Source: Ancylobacter mangrovi | GTDB taxonomy: Bacteria; Pseudomonadota; Alphaproteobacteria; Rhizobiales; Xanthobacteraceae | Direction of reading: 5' to 3' | Length of the DNA stretch: 64,000 bases | Assembly (NCBI RefSeq): GCF_024752355.1 | Contig: NZ_JANTHZ010000012.1 | Span: 1-64,000, forward strand | In this document: one piece after another, positions 40,132-49,848 of the stretch | How positions within the stretch are numbered: position 1 is the first letter of the stretch | Layout of the letters: the number at the start of each line of letters is the position of its first letter | Notes under the pieces: generated by a model | What the model was told of the DNA's origin: nothing | Seen by the model: only the letters and a program-made list of their open reading frames with translations | Database searches by the model: none | Program-made: the position numbers and the translations under genes

Positions 40132-41382
40132 ATGGCACGTCTGGTGATGAAGTTCGGCGGCACCTCGGTCGCCAACATCGAGCGCATTCGCAACGTCGCG
40201 CGGCACGTCAAACGGGAGATCGAGGCCGGCAACCAGGTGGCGGTGGTCGTCTCCGCCATGGCCGGCAAGACCAACGAGCTCGTCGCCTGGTGCCGCGAGA
40301 CCTCGAGCCTGTACGATTCGCGCGAATACGACGCCATCGTCGCCTCCGGCGAGCAGGTGACGTCCGGCCTGCTGGCGATCGCGCTGCAGGAGATGGGCGT
40401 CCCGGCCCGTTCCTGGCAGGGCTGGCAGCTTCCCATCGCCACCGACGAGGCCCATGGCTCGGCGCGGATCCTGTCGGTCAATGGCGACGAGATCGTCAAG
40501 GGCTTCGCCCGCGGCGAGGTCGCCGTCATCGCCGGCTTCCAGGGCATCCACGAGGCCACCGGGCGCATCGCCACGCTGGGGCGCGGCGGCTCGGACACCA
40601 GCGCGGTGGCGGTCGCCGCCGGCATCAAGGCCGACCGTTGCGACATCTACACCGACGTCGACGGCGTCTACACCACCGACCCGCGCATCGTCCCGAAGGC
40701 CCGGCGGCTGGACAAGATCGCCTTCGAGGAGATGCTGGAGATGGCCTCCCTCGGCGCCAAGGTGCTGCAGGTGCGCTCGGTCGAGATGGCCATGGTCCAC
40801 AAGGTGCGCACCTTCGTGCGCTCCAGCTTCACCGATCCGGACGCGCCGGAACTGAAGACCGCCGGCGATCCGCCCGGCACCCTGATCTGCGACGAGGAGG
40901 AAATCGTGGAGAGTGAAGTCGTCACCGGCATCGCCTTCGCGCGGGACGAGGCACAGGTCAGCATCCGGCACGTGCCCGACAAGCCCGGCATCGCCGCGAA
41001 CGTGTTCGTGCCGCTCGCCGATGCCAACATCAACGTCGACATGATCGTGCAGAACATCTCGGCCGAGGGCTTCACCGACATCACCTTCACCGTGCCCTCG
41101 ACCGATTTCGAGCGCGCCAAGGCCGCGCTGGCCGGCGTGCGCGAGGAGATCGGCTACGGCAGCGTCGAGGGTGCGACCGACGTGGTGAAGATCTCCATCA
41201 TCGGCATCGGCATGCGCAGCCATGCGGGCGTCGCGGCGCGGGCGTTCAAGGCCCTGTCGGAGCGCGGAATCAACATCCGCGCCATCTCGACCTCGGAAAT
41301 CAAGATTTCGGTCCTGATCGACGCGGCCTATACCGAGCTTGCCGTTCGAACGCTCCATTCGGTATACGGGCTCGACGCCTGA
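40132..41382 (+). CDS. lysC: aspartate kinase
   Basis: A 416-residue enzyme that phosphorylates L-aspartate, the first step to lysine, threonine and methionine. The kinase domain begins [18 protein letters not shown] (3-20), then [15 protein letters not shown] (about 73) and [20 protein letters not shown] (about 147). Two ACT regulatory domains follow (about 262-416), with the first starting near [15 protein letters not shown] and the second near [19 protein letters not shown]. It is the alpha-beta type with internal regulatory part, probably feedback-inhibited. The open frame upstream of 40132 is antisense to clpB and not real. It leads into ptsP. Confidence 0.97.
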   Translation: MARLVMKFGGTSVANIERIRNVARHVKREIEAGNQVAVVVSAMAGKTNELVAWCRETSSLYDSREYDAIVASGEQVTSGLLAIALQEMGVPARSWQGWQLPIATDEAHGSARILSVNGDEIVKGFARGEVAVIAGFQGIHEATGRIATLGRGGSDTSAVAVAAGIKADRCDIYTDVDGVYTTDPRIVPKARRLDKIAFEEMLEMASLGAKVLQVRSVEMAMVHKVRTFVRSSFTDPDAPELKTAGDPPGTLICDEEEIVESEVVTGIAFARDEAQVSIRHVPDKPGIAANVFVPLADANINVDMIVQNISAEGFTDITFTVPSTDFERAKAALAGVREEIGYGSVEGATDVVKISIIGIGMRSHAGVAARAFKALSERGINIRAISTSEIKISVLIDAAYTELAVRTLHSVYGLDA

Positions 41383-41528
41383 GCTTCAGGCACGAGGCCT
41401 GAGCAGGAGGCTCGGGCGAAAGACCCGGGCGGGAGGCTCGGGCAAGCCGGCGCGGCAGCGAGCCTGCTCGATCCCGCGCCTTGACGACACCGATCCGGGG
41501 AGCGGCTCCCGGAAACCGAGGACGGCCC

Positions 41529-43796
41529 ATGCGTGGCGCGCTCGGCGGCCCGCGCGTGCTATTGAGGCGTCTCCGCGAGGTCATGGCGGAGCCGGTCAGC
41601 GCGCAGGACCGCCTCGACAAGATCGTGGTTTTGATCGCGGCGAACATGGTAGCCGAGGTGTGCTCGGTCTACGTGCTGCGCGTCGACGGCACGCTCGAGC
41701 TCTACGCCACCGAAGGCCTGAACCGCACCGCGGTCCATCTCACCGTCATGCGCATCGACGAGGGCCTCGTCGGCACCGTGGCGCGCGAGGCGGAGCCGAT
41801 CAGCCTGTCGAACGCGCAGGCCCACCCCGCCTATTCCTACCGTCCGGAAACGGGCGAGGAGATCTACCACTCCTTCCTCGGCGTGCCGATCCTGCGCGCG
41901 GGCAACACGCTCGGCGTTCTGGTAGTGCAGAACCGCGCCCGCCGCACCTATACCGAGGAGGAGATCGAGGCGCTGCAGACCACCGCGATGGTGCTCGCCG
42001 AGATCATCGCCTCGGGCGAGCTCACCGCGCTGGCCCCGCCGGGCGCCGAGCCGGCCGCCCGCCGCCCGCTGCACCTGTCGGGCCTCGCGTTGTCGGAAGG
42101 CATCGGCCTCGGCCACGTGGTGCTGCACGAGCCGCGAATCGAGGTGACCAAGGTCATCGCCGACGACCTTCCGGGCGAACTGAACCGCCTCGACGACGCG
42201 ATCGAGACGCTGCGCTCCTCCATCGACAACATGCTGGAGGACGAGGGCGTCGCCCGGGTGGGCGAGCATCGCGAGATCCTCGAGGCCTACCGCATGTTCG
42301 CTCATGACCGCGGCTGGATCGCGCGCATGCGCGAGGCGGTGATGACCGGCCTCACCGCCGAGGGCGCGGTCGAGCGCGTGCAGTCCGACACCCGCGCGCG
42401 CATGCTGCGCATGACCGACCCGTATCTGCGCGAGCGCATGCACGACCTCGACGACCTGGCGAACCGCCTGCTGCGCCAGCTCGCCGGGCGCAGTTCCGGG
42501 CCGGAGCACATGTCGCTGCCCGAGAACGCCATTATCGTCGCCCGCAACATGAGCCCGGCGGCGCTGCTCGACTATGACCGCACCCGCATCCGCGGCATGG
42601 TGCTGGAGGAAGGCGCGGCGACGAGCCACCTCACAATCGTCGCCCGCGCGCTCGGCATCGCCGCGGTCGGCCATGTGGAGAACATCGTCGGTCTCGTCGA
42701 CGCGGGCGACGCGATCATCGTCGACGGCGTCTCCGGCGAGGCGCATGTGCGCCCGCCCTCCGACGTCGAGGAAGCCTATGTCGAGAAGGTGCGCTTCCGC
42801 GCCAAGCGGCTGGAACAGTATGCCGCGCTGCGCGACGTGCCCTGCGTCACCCGCGACGGCGTGCCGATAGAACTGCACCTGAACGCCGGCCTGCTGGTCG
42901 ACCTGCCGCATATCGAGGAGACCGGCGCGGCGGGCATCGGCCTGTTCCGCACCGAGCTCCAGTTCATGATCGCCTCCGCCTTCCCGCGCACCAACGAGCA
43001 GCTCAAGCTCTACCGCGCGGTGCTCGACGCGGCGGAGGACCGGCCGGTCGTGTTCCGCACGCTCGACATCGGCGGCGACAAGGTGCTGCCCTATATGCGC
43101 GCCATCGAGGAGGAGAACCCGGCCCTCGGCTGGCGCGCCATCCGCCTCGGCCTCGACCGGCCCGGCCTGCTGCGCAGCCAGATCCGCGCGCTGCTGCGCG
43201 CCGCCACCGGGCGCGAGCTGCGACTCATCTTCCCCATGGTCTCGGCGGTCGAGGAATTCGACAAGGCACGCCACATCGTCGAGCGCGAGCTCACCCATCT
43301 GCGCCGCCACGGCCACGGCCTGCCCGAGCGGGTGCTGATCGGCGTGATGCTGGAAGTGCCGGCGCTGCTGTTCCAGCTCGACCAGCTCTTCGCGCGGGTG
43401 GACTTCGCCTCGGTCGGCTCCAACGACCTCGTGCAGTTCCTCTACGCGGCCGATCGCGGCAATGCCCGCGTCGCCGACCGCTTCGACCCGCTGGCGCCGC
43501 CCTCCATGCGCGCGCTGAAGCTGATCGCCGACAAGGCGAACGCCTTCGGCAAGCAGGTGACGCTGTGCGGCGAGCTCGCCTCGCGCCCGCTGGAGGCGCT
43601 GGCGCTGGTCGCCATCGGCTATCGCAAGCTCTCGCTCTCGCCGGCCGCCTACGGCCCGGTGAAGGCGATGCTGCTGCAGCTCGATCTGGCCGCCGTCTCG
43701 GCGCTCGTCGCGCCGCTGCTCGACAGCGCGGCGGAGCCCGCCACGCTGCGGCCCCTGCTCAAGTCGTTCGCCGAGAAGAACGGCCTGCCGCTGTGA
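41529..43796 (+). CDS. ptsP: phosphoenolpyruvate-protein phosphotransferase of the nitrogen PTS
   Basis: A 755-residue enzyme I(Ntr). It autophosphorylates with PEP and passes phosphate to NPr and then EIIA(Ntr), linking nitrogen and carbon status to gene control. The N-terminal GAF domain (about 15-160) senses glutamine/2-oxoglutarate in characterised homologues. The EI part follows: LSGLALSEGIGLGHVV (about 180), the active-site loop GAATSHLTIVARALGI (His about 363), GLFRTELQFM (about 475), and the PEP-binding C-terminal barrel with GSNDLVQFLYA and LCGELAS. ATG 41529 has GAGGAC upstream and gives the usual length. lysC-ptsP-prfA-prmC is the normal order in Hyphomicrobiales. Confidence 0.95.
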   Translation: MRGALGGPRVLLRRLREVMAEPVSAQDRLDKIVVLIAANMVAEVCSVYVLRVDGTLELYATEGLNRTAVHLTVMRIDEGLVGTVAREAEPISLSNAQAHPAYSYRPETGEEIYHSFLGVPILRAGNTLGVLVVQNRARRTYTEEEIEALQTTAMVLAEIIASGELTALAPPGAEPAARRPLHLSGLALSEGIGLGHVVLHEPRIEVTKVIADDLPGELNRLDDAIETLRSSIDNMLEDEGVARVGEHREILEAYRMFAHDRGWIARMREAVMTGLTAEGAVERVQSDTRARMLRMTDPYLRERMHDLDDLANRLLRQLAGRSSGPEHMSLPENAIIVARNMSPAALLDYDRTRIRGMVLEEGAATSHLTIVARALGIAAVGHVENIVGLVDAGDAIIVDGVSGEAHVRPPSDVEEAYVEKVRFRAKRLEQYAALRDVPCVTRDGVPIELHLNAGLLVDLPHIEETGAAGIGLFRTELQFMIASAFPRTNEQLKLYRAVLDAAEDRPVVFRTLDIGGDKVLPYMRAIEEENPALGWRAIRLGLDRPGLLRSQIRALLRAATGRELRLIFPMVSAVEEFDKARHIVERELTHLRRHGHGLPERVLIGVMLEVPALLFQLDQLFARVDFASVGSNDLVQFLYAADRGNARVADRFDPLAPPSMRALKLIADKANAFGKQVTLCGELASRPLEALALVAIGYRKLSLSPAAYGPVKAMLLQLDLAAVSALVAPLLDSAAEPATLRPLLKSFAEKNGLPL

Positions 43797-43802
43797 CCAT
43801 CG

Positions 43803-44909
43803 GTGATTGCCGTGACTGAACTGCCCGACGCCCGGCTCGACCAGCTTCTCGCGCGCCATGCCGAGATCGAGCATGCCCTCTCCGGTACGCCGGACGCCGA
43901 CAGCTTCGTGCGGCTGTCGCGCGAGTTCGCCGACCTCGCCCCGCTCGTCGCCAGCGTGAAGGCGCTGCGCGCCGCCCAGCGCGAGCTTCGCGACGCGCGC
44001 GCCCTCGCCGAGGACGCCTCGACCGACCGCGAGATGGCCGACCTCGCCGAGGAGGAGGCCGCCGAGCTCGATGAGAAGGTCGAGGCGCTGGCCTATGAGG
44101 TGCGCCTCGCCCTGCTGCCCAAGGACGCGATGGACGAGCGCGGCGTCATCCTCGAAGTGCGCGCGGGCACCGGCGGCGACGAGGCGGCGCTGTTCGCCGG
44201 CGACCTGTTCCGCATGTATGAGCGCTTCGCCGCGCTCAATGGCTGGTCGGTTGAGGTGCTCTCGCTCACCGAAGGCGCGGCCGGCGGCTTCAAGGAGATC
44301 GTCGCCGCCCTCCATGGACGCGGCGCCTATGCGAAGCTGAAGTTCGAATCCGGCGTCCACCGCGTGCAGCGCGTGCCCGAGACCGAGGCTTCCGGGCGCA
44401 TCCACACCTCCGCTGCCACCGTGGCGGTGCTGCCGGAGGTGGAGGAGGTCGACGTCGACATCAACGAGGCGGATCTGCGCATCGACGTGTTCCGCGCCTC
44501 CGGCGCCGGCGGCCAGCATGTGAACAAGACCGAGAGCGCGGTGCGCATCACCCACCTTCCCACCGGCGTGGTGGTGGCGGTGCAGGACGAGCGTTCCCAG
44601 CACAAGAACAAGGCCCGGGCCATGGCGCTGCTGCGCGCCAAGCTCTACGAGGCCGAGCGCGAGAAGCGCGACAGCGCCCGCGCCAGCGAGCGCAAGGTGC
44701 AGGTCGGCTCGGGCGACCGCTCCGAGCGCATCCGCACCTACAATTTCCCGCAGGGCCGCGTGACCGATCACCGCATCGGCCTCACCCTGCACAAGCTGCC
44801 GGACATCCTCGCCGGCGACGGGCTGGGCGAACTGGTCGACGCGCTGACCACCGAATACCAGGCCGCGCTGCTGGCGGAGGCCGAATCGGCCGGCTGGGGC
44901 GAGCGGTGA
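43803..44909 (+). CDS. prfA: peptide chain release factor 1
   Basis: A 368-residue class I release factor reading UAA and UAG. The stop-codon-recognition loop PxT appears as [16 protein letters not shown] (about 189), and the peptidyl-hydrolysis motif GGQ as [16 protein letters not shown] (about 236), whose Gln is the substrate of the downstream PrmC. The start is ambiguous between GTG 43803 and GTG 43812, and neither has a good ribosome binding site. Translation is probably coupled to ptsP, whose stop is 6 bp upstream. Confidence 0.95.
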   Translation: MIAVTELPDARLDQLLARHAEIEHALSGTPDADSFVRLSREFADLAPLVASVKALRAAQRELRDARALAEDASTDREMADLAEEEAAELDEKVEALAYEVRLALLPKDAMDERGVILEVRAGTGGDEAALFAGDLFRMYERFAALNGWSVEVLSLTEGAAGGFKEIVAALHGRGAYAKLKFESGVHRVQRVPETEASGRIHTSAATVAVLPEVEEVDVDINEADLRIDVFRASGAGGQHVNKTESAVRITHLPTGVVVAVQDERSQHKNKARAMALLRAKLYEAEREKRDSARASERKVQVGSGDRSERIRTYNFPQGRVTDHRIGLTLHKLPDILAGDGLGELVDALTTEYQAALLAEAESAGWGER

Positions 44910-44919
44910 GGACGCGGCG

Positions 44920-45771
44920 GTGAACTCCCGCGCCGACCTGCTCGGCGACACGGTGCGCCGTCTCGAGGCGGCGGGCATCGAAAATCCCGGGCGCGAGGCC
45001 CGCCACCTGATGCGCGCCGCCCTCGGCCTGTCCGATCTCGATCTCATCGCCCGCGCCGACGCTCCCGTCGCCGGCCCGGATGCCGAGAAGCTGCGCTCAT
45101 GGACAGACCGCCGGGCGGCGGGCGAGCCGCTGGCGCGGCTGACGGGCACGCGCGAATTCTGGAGCCTCGATTTCGCCCTCTCCCCCGAAACGCTGGTGCC
45201 GCGCCCGGAGACCGAGACCCTCATCGAGGCCGCGCTCGACGTCTTCCCGGACCGGGCCGTGCCGCTGCGCCTGCTCGATCTCGGCACCGGCTCGGGGGCG
45301 ATTCTCGCCGCGCTGCTCGCCGAATACCCGAACGCGACCGGCGTCGGCGTCGACCTGTCGGAGGGTGCGGCGCGGCAGGCGCGGGAGAACCTCGCCCGGC
45401 TCGGCTTCGCCCCGCGCGCGGCGGTGCTGGTCGGGCGCTGGGCCGGGGCGCTCGGCGCCCGGTTCGACCTCGTGGTCTCCAACCCGCCCTATATCGCAGG
45501 TGCGGAAATCGGCGGGCTCGATATTGCGGTCCGCGCGCACGATCCCCATCTCGCTCTCGATGGCGGACCGGAGGGGCTAGATGCCTACCGCGCCATCGCC
45601 GATGCCCTGCCCGGCCTGCTCGTGCCCGGCGGGCGCGCGATACTCGAACTCGGGATTGGACAGGAGGCGGCGGTGGCCGAACTCCTTGCTGCGCGGGGTC
45701 TGCCCGCTGACGGCCCCGCCCGGCGCGATCTCGCCGGGATCGCACGCGCACTCGTGACCCTGGCCCGCTGA
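44920..45771 (+). CDS. prmC: peptide chain release factor N5-glutamine methyltransferase
   Basis: A 283-residue SAM-dependent enzyme that methylates the GGQ glutamine of release factors, encoded 10 bp after prfA. It has the N-terminal helical substrate domain (about 1-85), the FWSLDFALSPETLVPRPETE segment (about 85), the SAM motif LLDLGTGSGAILAALL (about 117) and the catalytic NPPYI (about 187). The start is GTG 44920 with GAGG about 11 bp upstream. Length and motifs are typical. Confidence 0.95.
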   Translation: MNSRADLLGDTVRRLEAAGIENPGREARHLMRAALGLSDLDLIARADAPVAGPDAEKLRSWTDRRAAGEPLARLTGTREFWSLDFALSPETLVPRPETETLIEAALDVFPDRAVPLRLLDLGTGSGAILAALLAEYPNATGVGVDLSEGAARQARENLARLGFAPRAAVLVGRWAGALGARFDLVVSNPPYIAGAEIGGLDIAVRAHDPHLALDGGPEGLDAYRAIADALPGLLVPGGRAILELGIGQEAAVAELLAARGLPADGPARRDLAGIARALVTLAR

Positions 45772-46357
45772 GTTTATGGGCGGTGCGGCAAAAAAGGGCT
45801 TGGAAGGCCGTATCGAACCGATTAGTGTCCTCGACAGGAATCGACCCGAGACATCACCTGGCAGATATGTTCGATCGGCGGTCGCTCTCTTGAGTGATCA
45901 GGTCACGTCTGACAGCAGCGCTGGGGCAGCGCGGTTGGTGTCTTTACGGGTGAATGCTTCACAGGTTTGTCGGTGCGGCCTTGGTTGCACGATGAAGCAT
46001 GGGGTCGGCCCGGCGCGCAGGAAGCGTCGGCCGAATTCTCGGTCGGATGATCGTCGACCGGAATCGAACGCCATCGCAAGGCGGTGGCGGAGCATCCTCA
46101 AGGATGCGTTCCCATGGCACGAGGTCCGATGGTCGTCGCGACCAGCGGGACTTGCCGCGGCCACCGGCCCGGCCTGACCCGGTCTGCGACGACATATGGA
46201 CGACGATTCCGCCGTTCCGGCATCTTCGATGGTAGCCCGTTCCGGGCTTTTTCCGGAGGAGACGAGGACGACGGCTTTTACGGCGATTGACACGCCCGTA
46301 CCTGCGCCGACCCGGAATGATCCGGCAGGCGCCGTACCGGCACCAGAGACTAGCTCG
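45772..46357. other. 586-bp region without a supported gene
   Basis: Lies between prmC and the DUF4167 gene. The downstream gene's frame stays open from 46196, but those 54 codons do not resemble the family and no ribosome binding site precedes them. A TTGAGTGATCAGGTCAC segment (about 45893) is weakly palindromic. I see no RNA gene. GC content is somewhat lower than in the flanking genes. Confidence 0.4.
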
Positions 46358-47398
46358 ATGCGAAATAACAATCAGCAGAAGCGTATGCGGGGCCGCAACA
46401 ACAACCGGCGCAGCCAGAATCCGCTTACGCGCGTCTATGAGTCGAACGGCCCCGATGTGAAGGTGCGCGGTACCGCCCAGACCATCGTCGAGAAGTACCA
46501 GCAGCTCGCGCGCGACGCTCAGGCTTCCGGAGACCCGGTGGCGGCTGAGAACTACCTGCAGCACGCCGAGCACTATTATCGCATCATCGCGGCGGTCCAG
46601 GCGCAGTTCGGCGTTACGGCGCAGTCCTTCCAGCGCTCGGACGAGGATGACGAGTTCGACGAGAACGAGGAAGCCGGCGGCGGCGACGTCCAGCCCGCCT
46701 TCCAGTCCCGCGAGCCGCAGCACCAGCGCGAAGGCAATCAGCGCGAGAACCAGCGCGACTTCTTCCGCGACCGGCGCGACAATCGCGAGCGCGGCGGACA
46801 CGAGCGCAATCAGGACCGCCGGGACGGGCGCGAGGATCGCGGTCGTGACGAGCGCGGTCGTGACGATCGTGGCCGCGACGAAGGTGGCCGCGAGGAGCGC
46901 GCGGCGGGCGAGCAGCGCGGAGGCCGCTGGAACCGCGACAACCGCCCCTATCGCGAGCCGCGCGAGAACAATGGCGAGCCCTATCGCGATCCCGGCCAGC
47001 AGCCGCAGCCGCGACTCGGCCCGGAGGTCGAATCCGAGATCGGGCTTCCCGCCTTCATCACCCAGAGCACGGGTGCCGCGAACGGCGCCGGCCCGCACGC
47101 GTCGGACGACGGCCAGCCGGCCGCCCGGACCGAGGCGGCGCCCCGCAGCGAGGCTCCCGAGCCGGCCAAGGCCGAGGCCCGCGCCGAACCTGCCGCCGAG
47201 GCAGCCCCGGCACCCGCGCCGCGCCGGACCCGCAAGACCGCGGCCGCCGCCGCTCCCGCTCCCGCGCCGGAAGCCCCGGCCGAGGAAGGCGAGGAAGCGG
47301 CCCGCGCCCCGCGCACCCGTCGCCGCCGCTACCGCCGCGCCGATGGCGAAGCGGGCGAGGCCACGAACGCCAACGAGCCGGCAGAAGCCGGCGAGTGA
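46358..47398 (+). CDS. DUF4167-domain protein, probable RNA-binding
   Basis: A 346-residue protein. The N-terminal 90 residues are the conserved DUF4167 domain: MRNNNQQKRMRGRNNNRRSQ, NPLTRVYESNGPDVKVRGTA, AENYLQHAEHYYRI. The remainder is low complexity. An acidic stretch is followed by an Arg/Asp/Gly-rich RGG-like region (about 140-230, many DRG and RDR repeats), then an Ala/Pro/Glu tail ending in a basic TRRRRYRRADGEA. Homologues occur throughout Hyphomicrobiales, with RNA-granule-type composition but no proven role. ATG 46358 is chosen because homologues start at this domain. A long antisense open frame (45959-47530) is a compositional shadow. Confidence 0.85.
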   Translation: MRNNNQQKRMRGRNNNRRSQNPLTRVYESNGPDVKVRGTAQTIVEKYQQLARDAQASGDPVAAENYLQHAEHYYRIIAAVQAQFGVTAQSFQRSDEDDEFDENEEAGGGDVQPAFQSREPQHQREGNQRENQRDFFRDRRDNRERGGHERNQDRRDGREDRGRDERGRDDRGRDEGGREERAAGEQRGGRWNRDNRPYREPRENNGEPYRDPGQQPQPRLGPEVESEIGLPAFITQSTGAANGAGPHASDDGQPAARTEAAPRSEAPEPAKAEARAEPAAEAAPAPAPRRTRKTAAAAAPAPAPEAPAEEGEEAARAPRTRRRRYRRADGEAGEATNANEPAEAGE

Positions 47399-47461
47399 GT
47401 GGATCACAGGCGCGGCACGCACGCCGTCCCGCGCCTGCCCGCCTCCATCGCGTGAAACGAC

Positions 47462-47653
47462 AAAGGCCCGGCTCAGCCGGGCCTTTTGTTTTGGGAGATA
47501 TGGGCCCGGCTCAGCCGGGCCTTTTTGCATTCGAGTAGGGCTTGGGCGGTCTCGGCCGGCCTTCTGTTTTCAGGGAGCTAAGGCCCGGTCCAGCCGGTTC
47601 TTTTGCTCTCGGAGAGATATGTTCAGCTCGGCCGGACTTCCTCATGTCGGGAG
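47462..47653 (+). terminator. tandem array of about five decaying intrinsic terminators
   Basis: Unit 1 (47464-47501) is GGCCCGGCTCAGCCGGGCC followed by TTTTGTTTT, a perfect terminator. Unit 2 (47503-47538) repeats the same stem followed by TTTTTGC. Units 3 (47539-47578), 4 (47580-47621) and 5 (47622-47653) are progressively mutated copies of the same roughly 38-40 bp unit, including its spacer GGGAGATATG. The first two should terminate the DUF4167 transcript. The rest have broken stems. The array lies between convergent genes. Confidence 0.8.
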
Positions 47654-47679
47654 CGTCGCGCCGCTCCCCGGGCCGCGCC

Positions 47680-48510
47680 TTACAGCCGCAGCCGCACCTC
47701 GTCGCCCTGGGCGAGCAGGCCGCCCTGCTCGATCTCGGCGAAGATGCCGCAATCGGTGTGGCCGAAGCTGCGCATCAGCGTGCCCGGCAGGTCCATGTCG
47801 CGCCGAGCGGTGGCGGGGTCCACATTGGTGGCGGCGCAGCGAAAGATGCGCTGCGTCACCTTCAGCCGCACATGGTTGCCGACCTCGATCGTGTGGCCGA
47901 CGAGGTCGAACTCCTCCCACGGCTCGAGGCCCTCGAGATAGAGATTGCCGCGGAAGCGCAGCGGATCGACCGGCGCCCCGACGATCTCGCCCAGCGCCCG
48001 GCAGCTCGCCAGGTTGATCAGCGAGACATAGCCCTCCGTCGTGTCGACGAAGCGGAAATTGTCGGGCGCGGGCAGCACCTTCGGCGCGCCGCGCAGCTCG
48101 TAACGCGAATAGCGCTGGAAGAACGCCTCGATCGCCGCGCGCCCGGCCTCGGTGTCGAGCTTGCCGCGCGCCACCTCCGCGCCCTCGTGGCGGATGACGA
48201 GCTCGTGCGTGGCGTCCTCGAAGCGCGCATCGAGCGCGGCGAGGCGCTCGTTCCGCATCAGCATCAGGAACTTGATCTTGGGCTGGAACGCAGGCGCCTC
48301 CGGCACGAAGCCGGACGGCCCGTTCTCGATCGCGTAGAGCCGGTCGCCGGGGAAGTAGCGCCCCGCCTCCAGCTCCACCACCTCCAGCCGCTCGGGCGTC
48401 AGCCCCTTCACCGGGTAGCGGTAGAGCGAGGCGATGGTCGCGAACGCGACCGGACCCGCCGGCGTCTCGGCGGGGGCGGGATTCTCGGTCTCCGGGGTCG
48501 AATCGTTCAT
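47680..48510 (-). CDS. MOSC-domain protein (molybdenum-cofactor sulfurase C-terminal family)
   Basis: A 276-residue protein with the MOSC N-terminal beta-barrel (IASLYRYPVKGLTPERLEVV, about 26-45; PGDRLYAIENG, about 54) and the MOSC domain (about 130-270) with the conserved cysteine in TQRIFRCAATNVDPATA (about 222) and GHTDCGIFAEIEQGG. MOSC proteins carry sulfur for the molybdenum cofactor or, like YcbX/mARC, bind Mo-co and reduce N-hydroxylated compounds. ATG 48510 has GGTGAA a few bases upstream. No other molybdenum genes are nearby. Confidence 0.87.
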   Translation of the reverse strand: MNDSTPETENPAPAETPAGPVAFATIASLYRYPVKGLTPERLEVVELEAGRYFPGDRLYAIENGPSGFVPEAPAFQPKIKFLMLMRNERLAALDARFEDATHELVIRHEGAEVARGKLDTEAGRAAIEAFFQRYSRYELRGAPKVLPAPDNFRFVDTTEGYVSLINLASCRALGEIVGAPVDPLRFRGNLYLEGLEPWEEFDLVGHTIEVGNHVRLKVTQRIFRCAATNVDPATARRDMDLPGTLMRSFGHTDCGIFAEIEQGGLLAQGDEVRLRL

Positions 48511-48676
48511 CGGGTTCACCATATAGATTCGGCCATCGCCCGTCAGCGGCGCAGGATGGCGCAGACGCGAGCGTAGCGCCCGGTTGCTGCGCCGCCGCAT
48601 TTTCCCCTTTTCCTTGCCGGGCGAATCCGTATCAATTCACACATATTTCCGCTCAGGAAATGGCAAGGAGGGGGTT

Positions 48677-49210
48677 ATGCCGCGGCTCTTCACCGCCCTC
48701 GAAATTCCGTCGGACATCGCCGAAGGCCTGTCGATGCTGCGTGGCGGCCTGCCCGGCGCGCGCTGGATAAGCCCGGAATTCTACCACGTCACCCTGCGCT
48801 TCATCGGCGACGTCGACCACGCCGTCGCCCGCGACGCGGCGGCGGCGCTGGACGAGATCGACCATTTCAGCTTCGAGGTGACGCTGGCTGGCGTCGACCA
48901 GTTTGGCAATCACAAGCCGCGCGCCATCTTCGCCGGGGTGAAGGCGAACGAGGCGCTGACCGACCTGCAGGCCGAGCATGAGCGGGCGATGAAGCGCATC
49001 GGCCTGCCGCCGGAAGGGCGCAACTTCCGCCCCCATGTCACGCTGGCGCGGCTGCGCGACGTGACGCCCCGGCAGGTGGCGGAATATCTCGCCCTGCGCG
49101 GCTATTTCCGCAGCCCCGCCTTCCCGGTCTCGCGCTTCGTGCTGTTTTCCTCGCGCGATTCCGTCGGCGGCGGCCCCTATCGGGTCGAGGCCGCCTACCC
49201 GCTGATGTGA
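48677..49210 (+). CDS. thpR: RNA 2',3'-cyclic phosphodiesterase
   Basis: A 177-residue member of the 2H phosphoesterase superfamily (formerly 2'-5' RNA ligase, LigT). Both catalytic HxTx motifs are present: FYHVTLRFIG (about 36) and RPHVTLARLRD (about 117), in the usual two-lobed pattern. It opens 2',3'-cyclic phosphates on RNA. The start at ATG 48677 has an excellent AAGGAGG 6 bp upstream. Divergent from the MOSC gene. It is followed by the DUF1232 gene 51 bp later. Confidence 0.93.
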   Translation: MPRLFTALEIPSDIAEGLSMLRGGLPGARWISPEFYHVTLRFIGDVDHAVARDAAAALDEIDHFSFEVTLAGVDQFGNHKPRAIFAGVKANEALTDLQAEHERAMKRIGLPPEGRNFRPHVTLARLRDVTPRQVAEYLALRGYFRSPAFPVSRFVLFSSRDSVGGGPYRVEAAYPLM

Positions 49211-49261
49211 CGCGCTATTGAACACGCGCGCGCATGTGACCATCTCTTCCCCGAGGAGACG

Positions 49262-49642
49262 ATGATGGCCACGCCTTTCGACGAGACCTTCGACTTCGAC
49301 GCCGCCACCGGCGATGCCGAGGACAATGAGCGCAAGGTACGCGCCGGCTTCTGGAAGAAGCTCGGCTCCGGCGCCTCGCGCCTGCCCTTCGCCGAGGAGG
49401 CGACGGCCGCCTATTACTGCGCGCTCGACAGCGCCACGCCGACCCGTGTGCGGGTGCTTCTGTTCGGCGCGCTCGCCTATTTCCTGCTGCCCACCGACGC
49501 CGTTCCGGACCTGTTTCCCGTCCTCGGATTCACCGATGACGCGGCCGTGATCGCGGCGACGCTGAACATGCTGGCGGGCCACGTCACCCCCGCCCACCGG
49601 GAAGCGGCACGCGCCGCGCTCGACCGGATCCGCGCCCGCTAA
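49262..49642 (+). CDS. DUF1232 / YkvA-family membrane protein
   Basis: A 126-residue protein with the YkvA (DUF1232) signature LFGALAYFLLPTDAVPDLFP (about 67-87) followed by LGFTDDAAVIAATLNML. A single hydrophobic hairpin is embedded there. The first 45 residues are acidic and variable. The family is widespread but uncharacterised. Two adjacent ATGs (49262 and 49265) both follow GAGGAGAC. It is probably co-transcribed with thpR. Confidence 0.82.
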   Translation: MMATPFDETFDFDAATGDAEDNERKVRAGFWKKLGSGASRLPFAEEATAAYYCALDSATPTRVRVLLFGALAYFLLPTDAVPDLFPVLGFTDDAAVIAATLNMLAGHVTPAHREAARAALDRIRAR

Positions 49643-49848
49643 GGGCTCAGCGTCGATTCCCCAGCGTTAACAGGGCGTTCACCATATCGTTGATTTGCCG
49701 CCAACACGCCGCCATTTGATCGGCAAAGCGCTTCGTTTGCGGCTCGAAGGGTTCACAGCCGCCGACCGGGCGGATATCCCTGTAGCGGCTTGTCTGGGGA
49801 ATCGATTGCGCCCGCATGGGGCGAAAACTCAACTTGGGAGAAGAGACC

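Noticed and set aside
46045..46080. tRNA-like T-arm segment (GTTCGATTCC on the minus strand)
   Set aside because: The 5-bp T stem does not form and no acceptor, D or anticodon arms can be folded around it.
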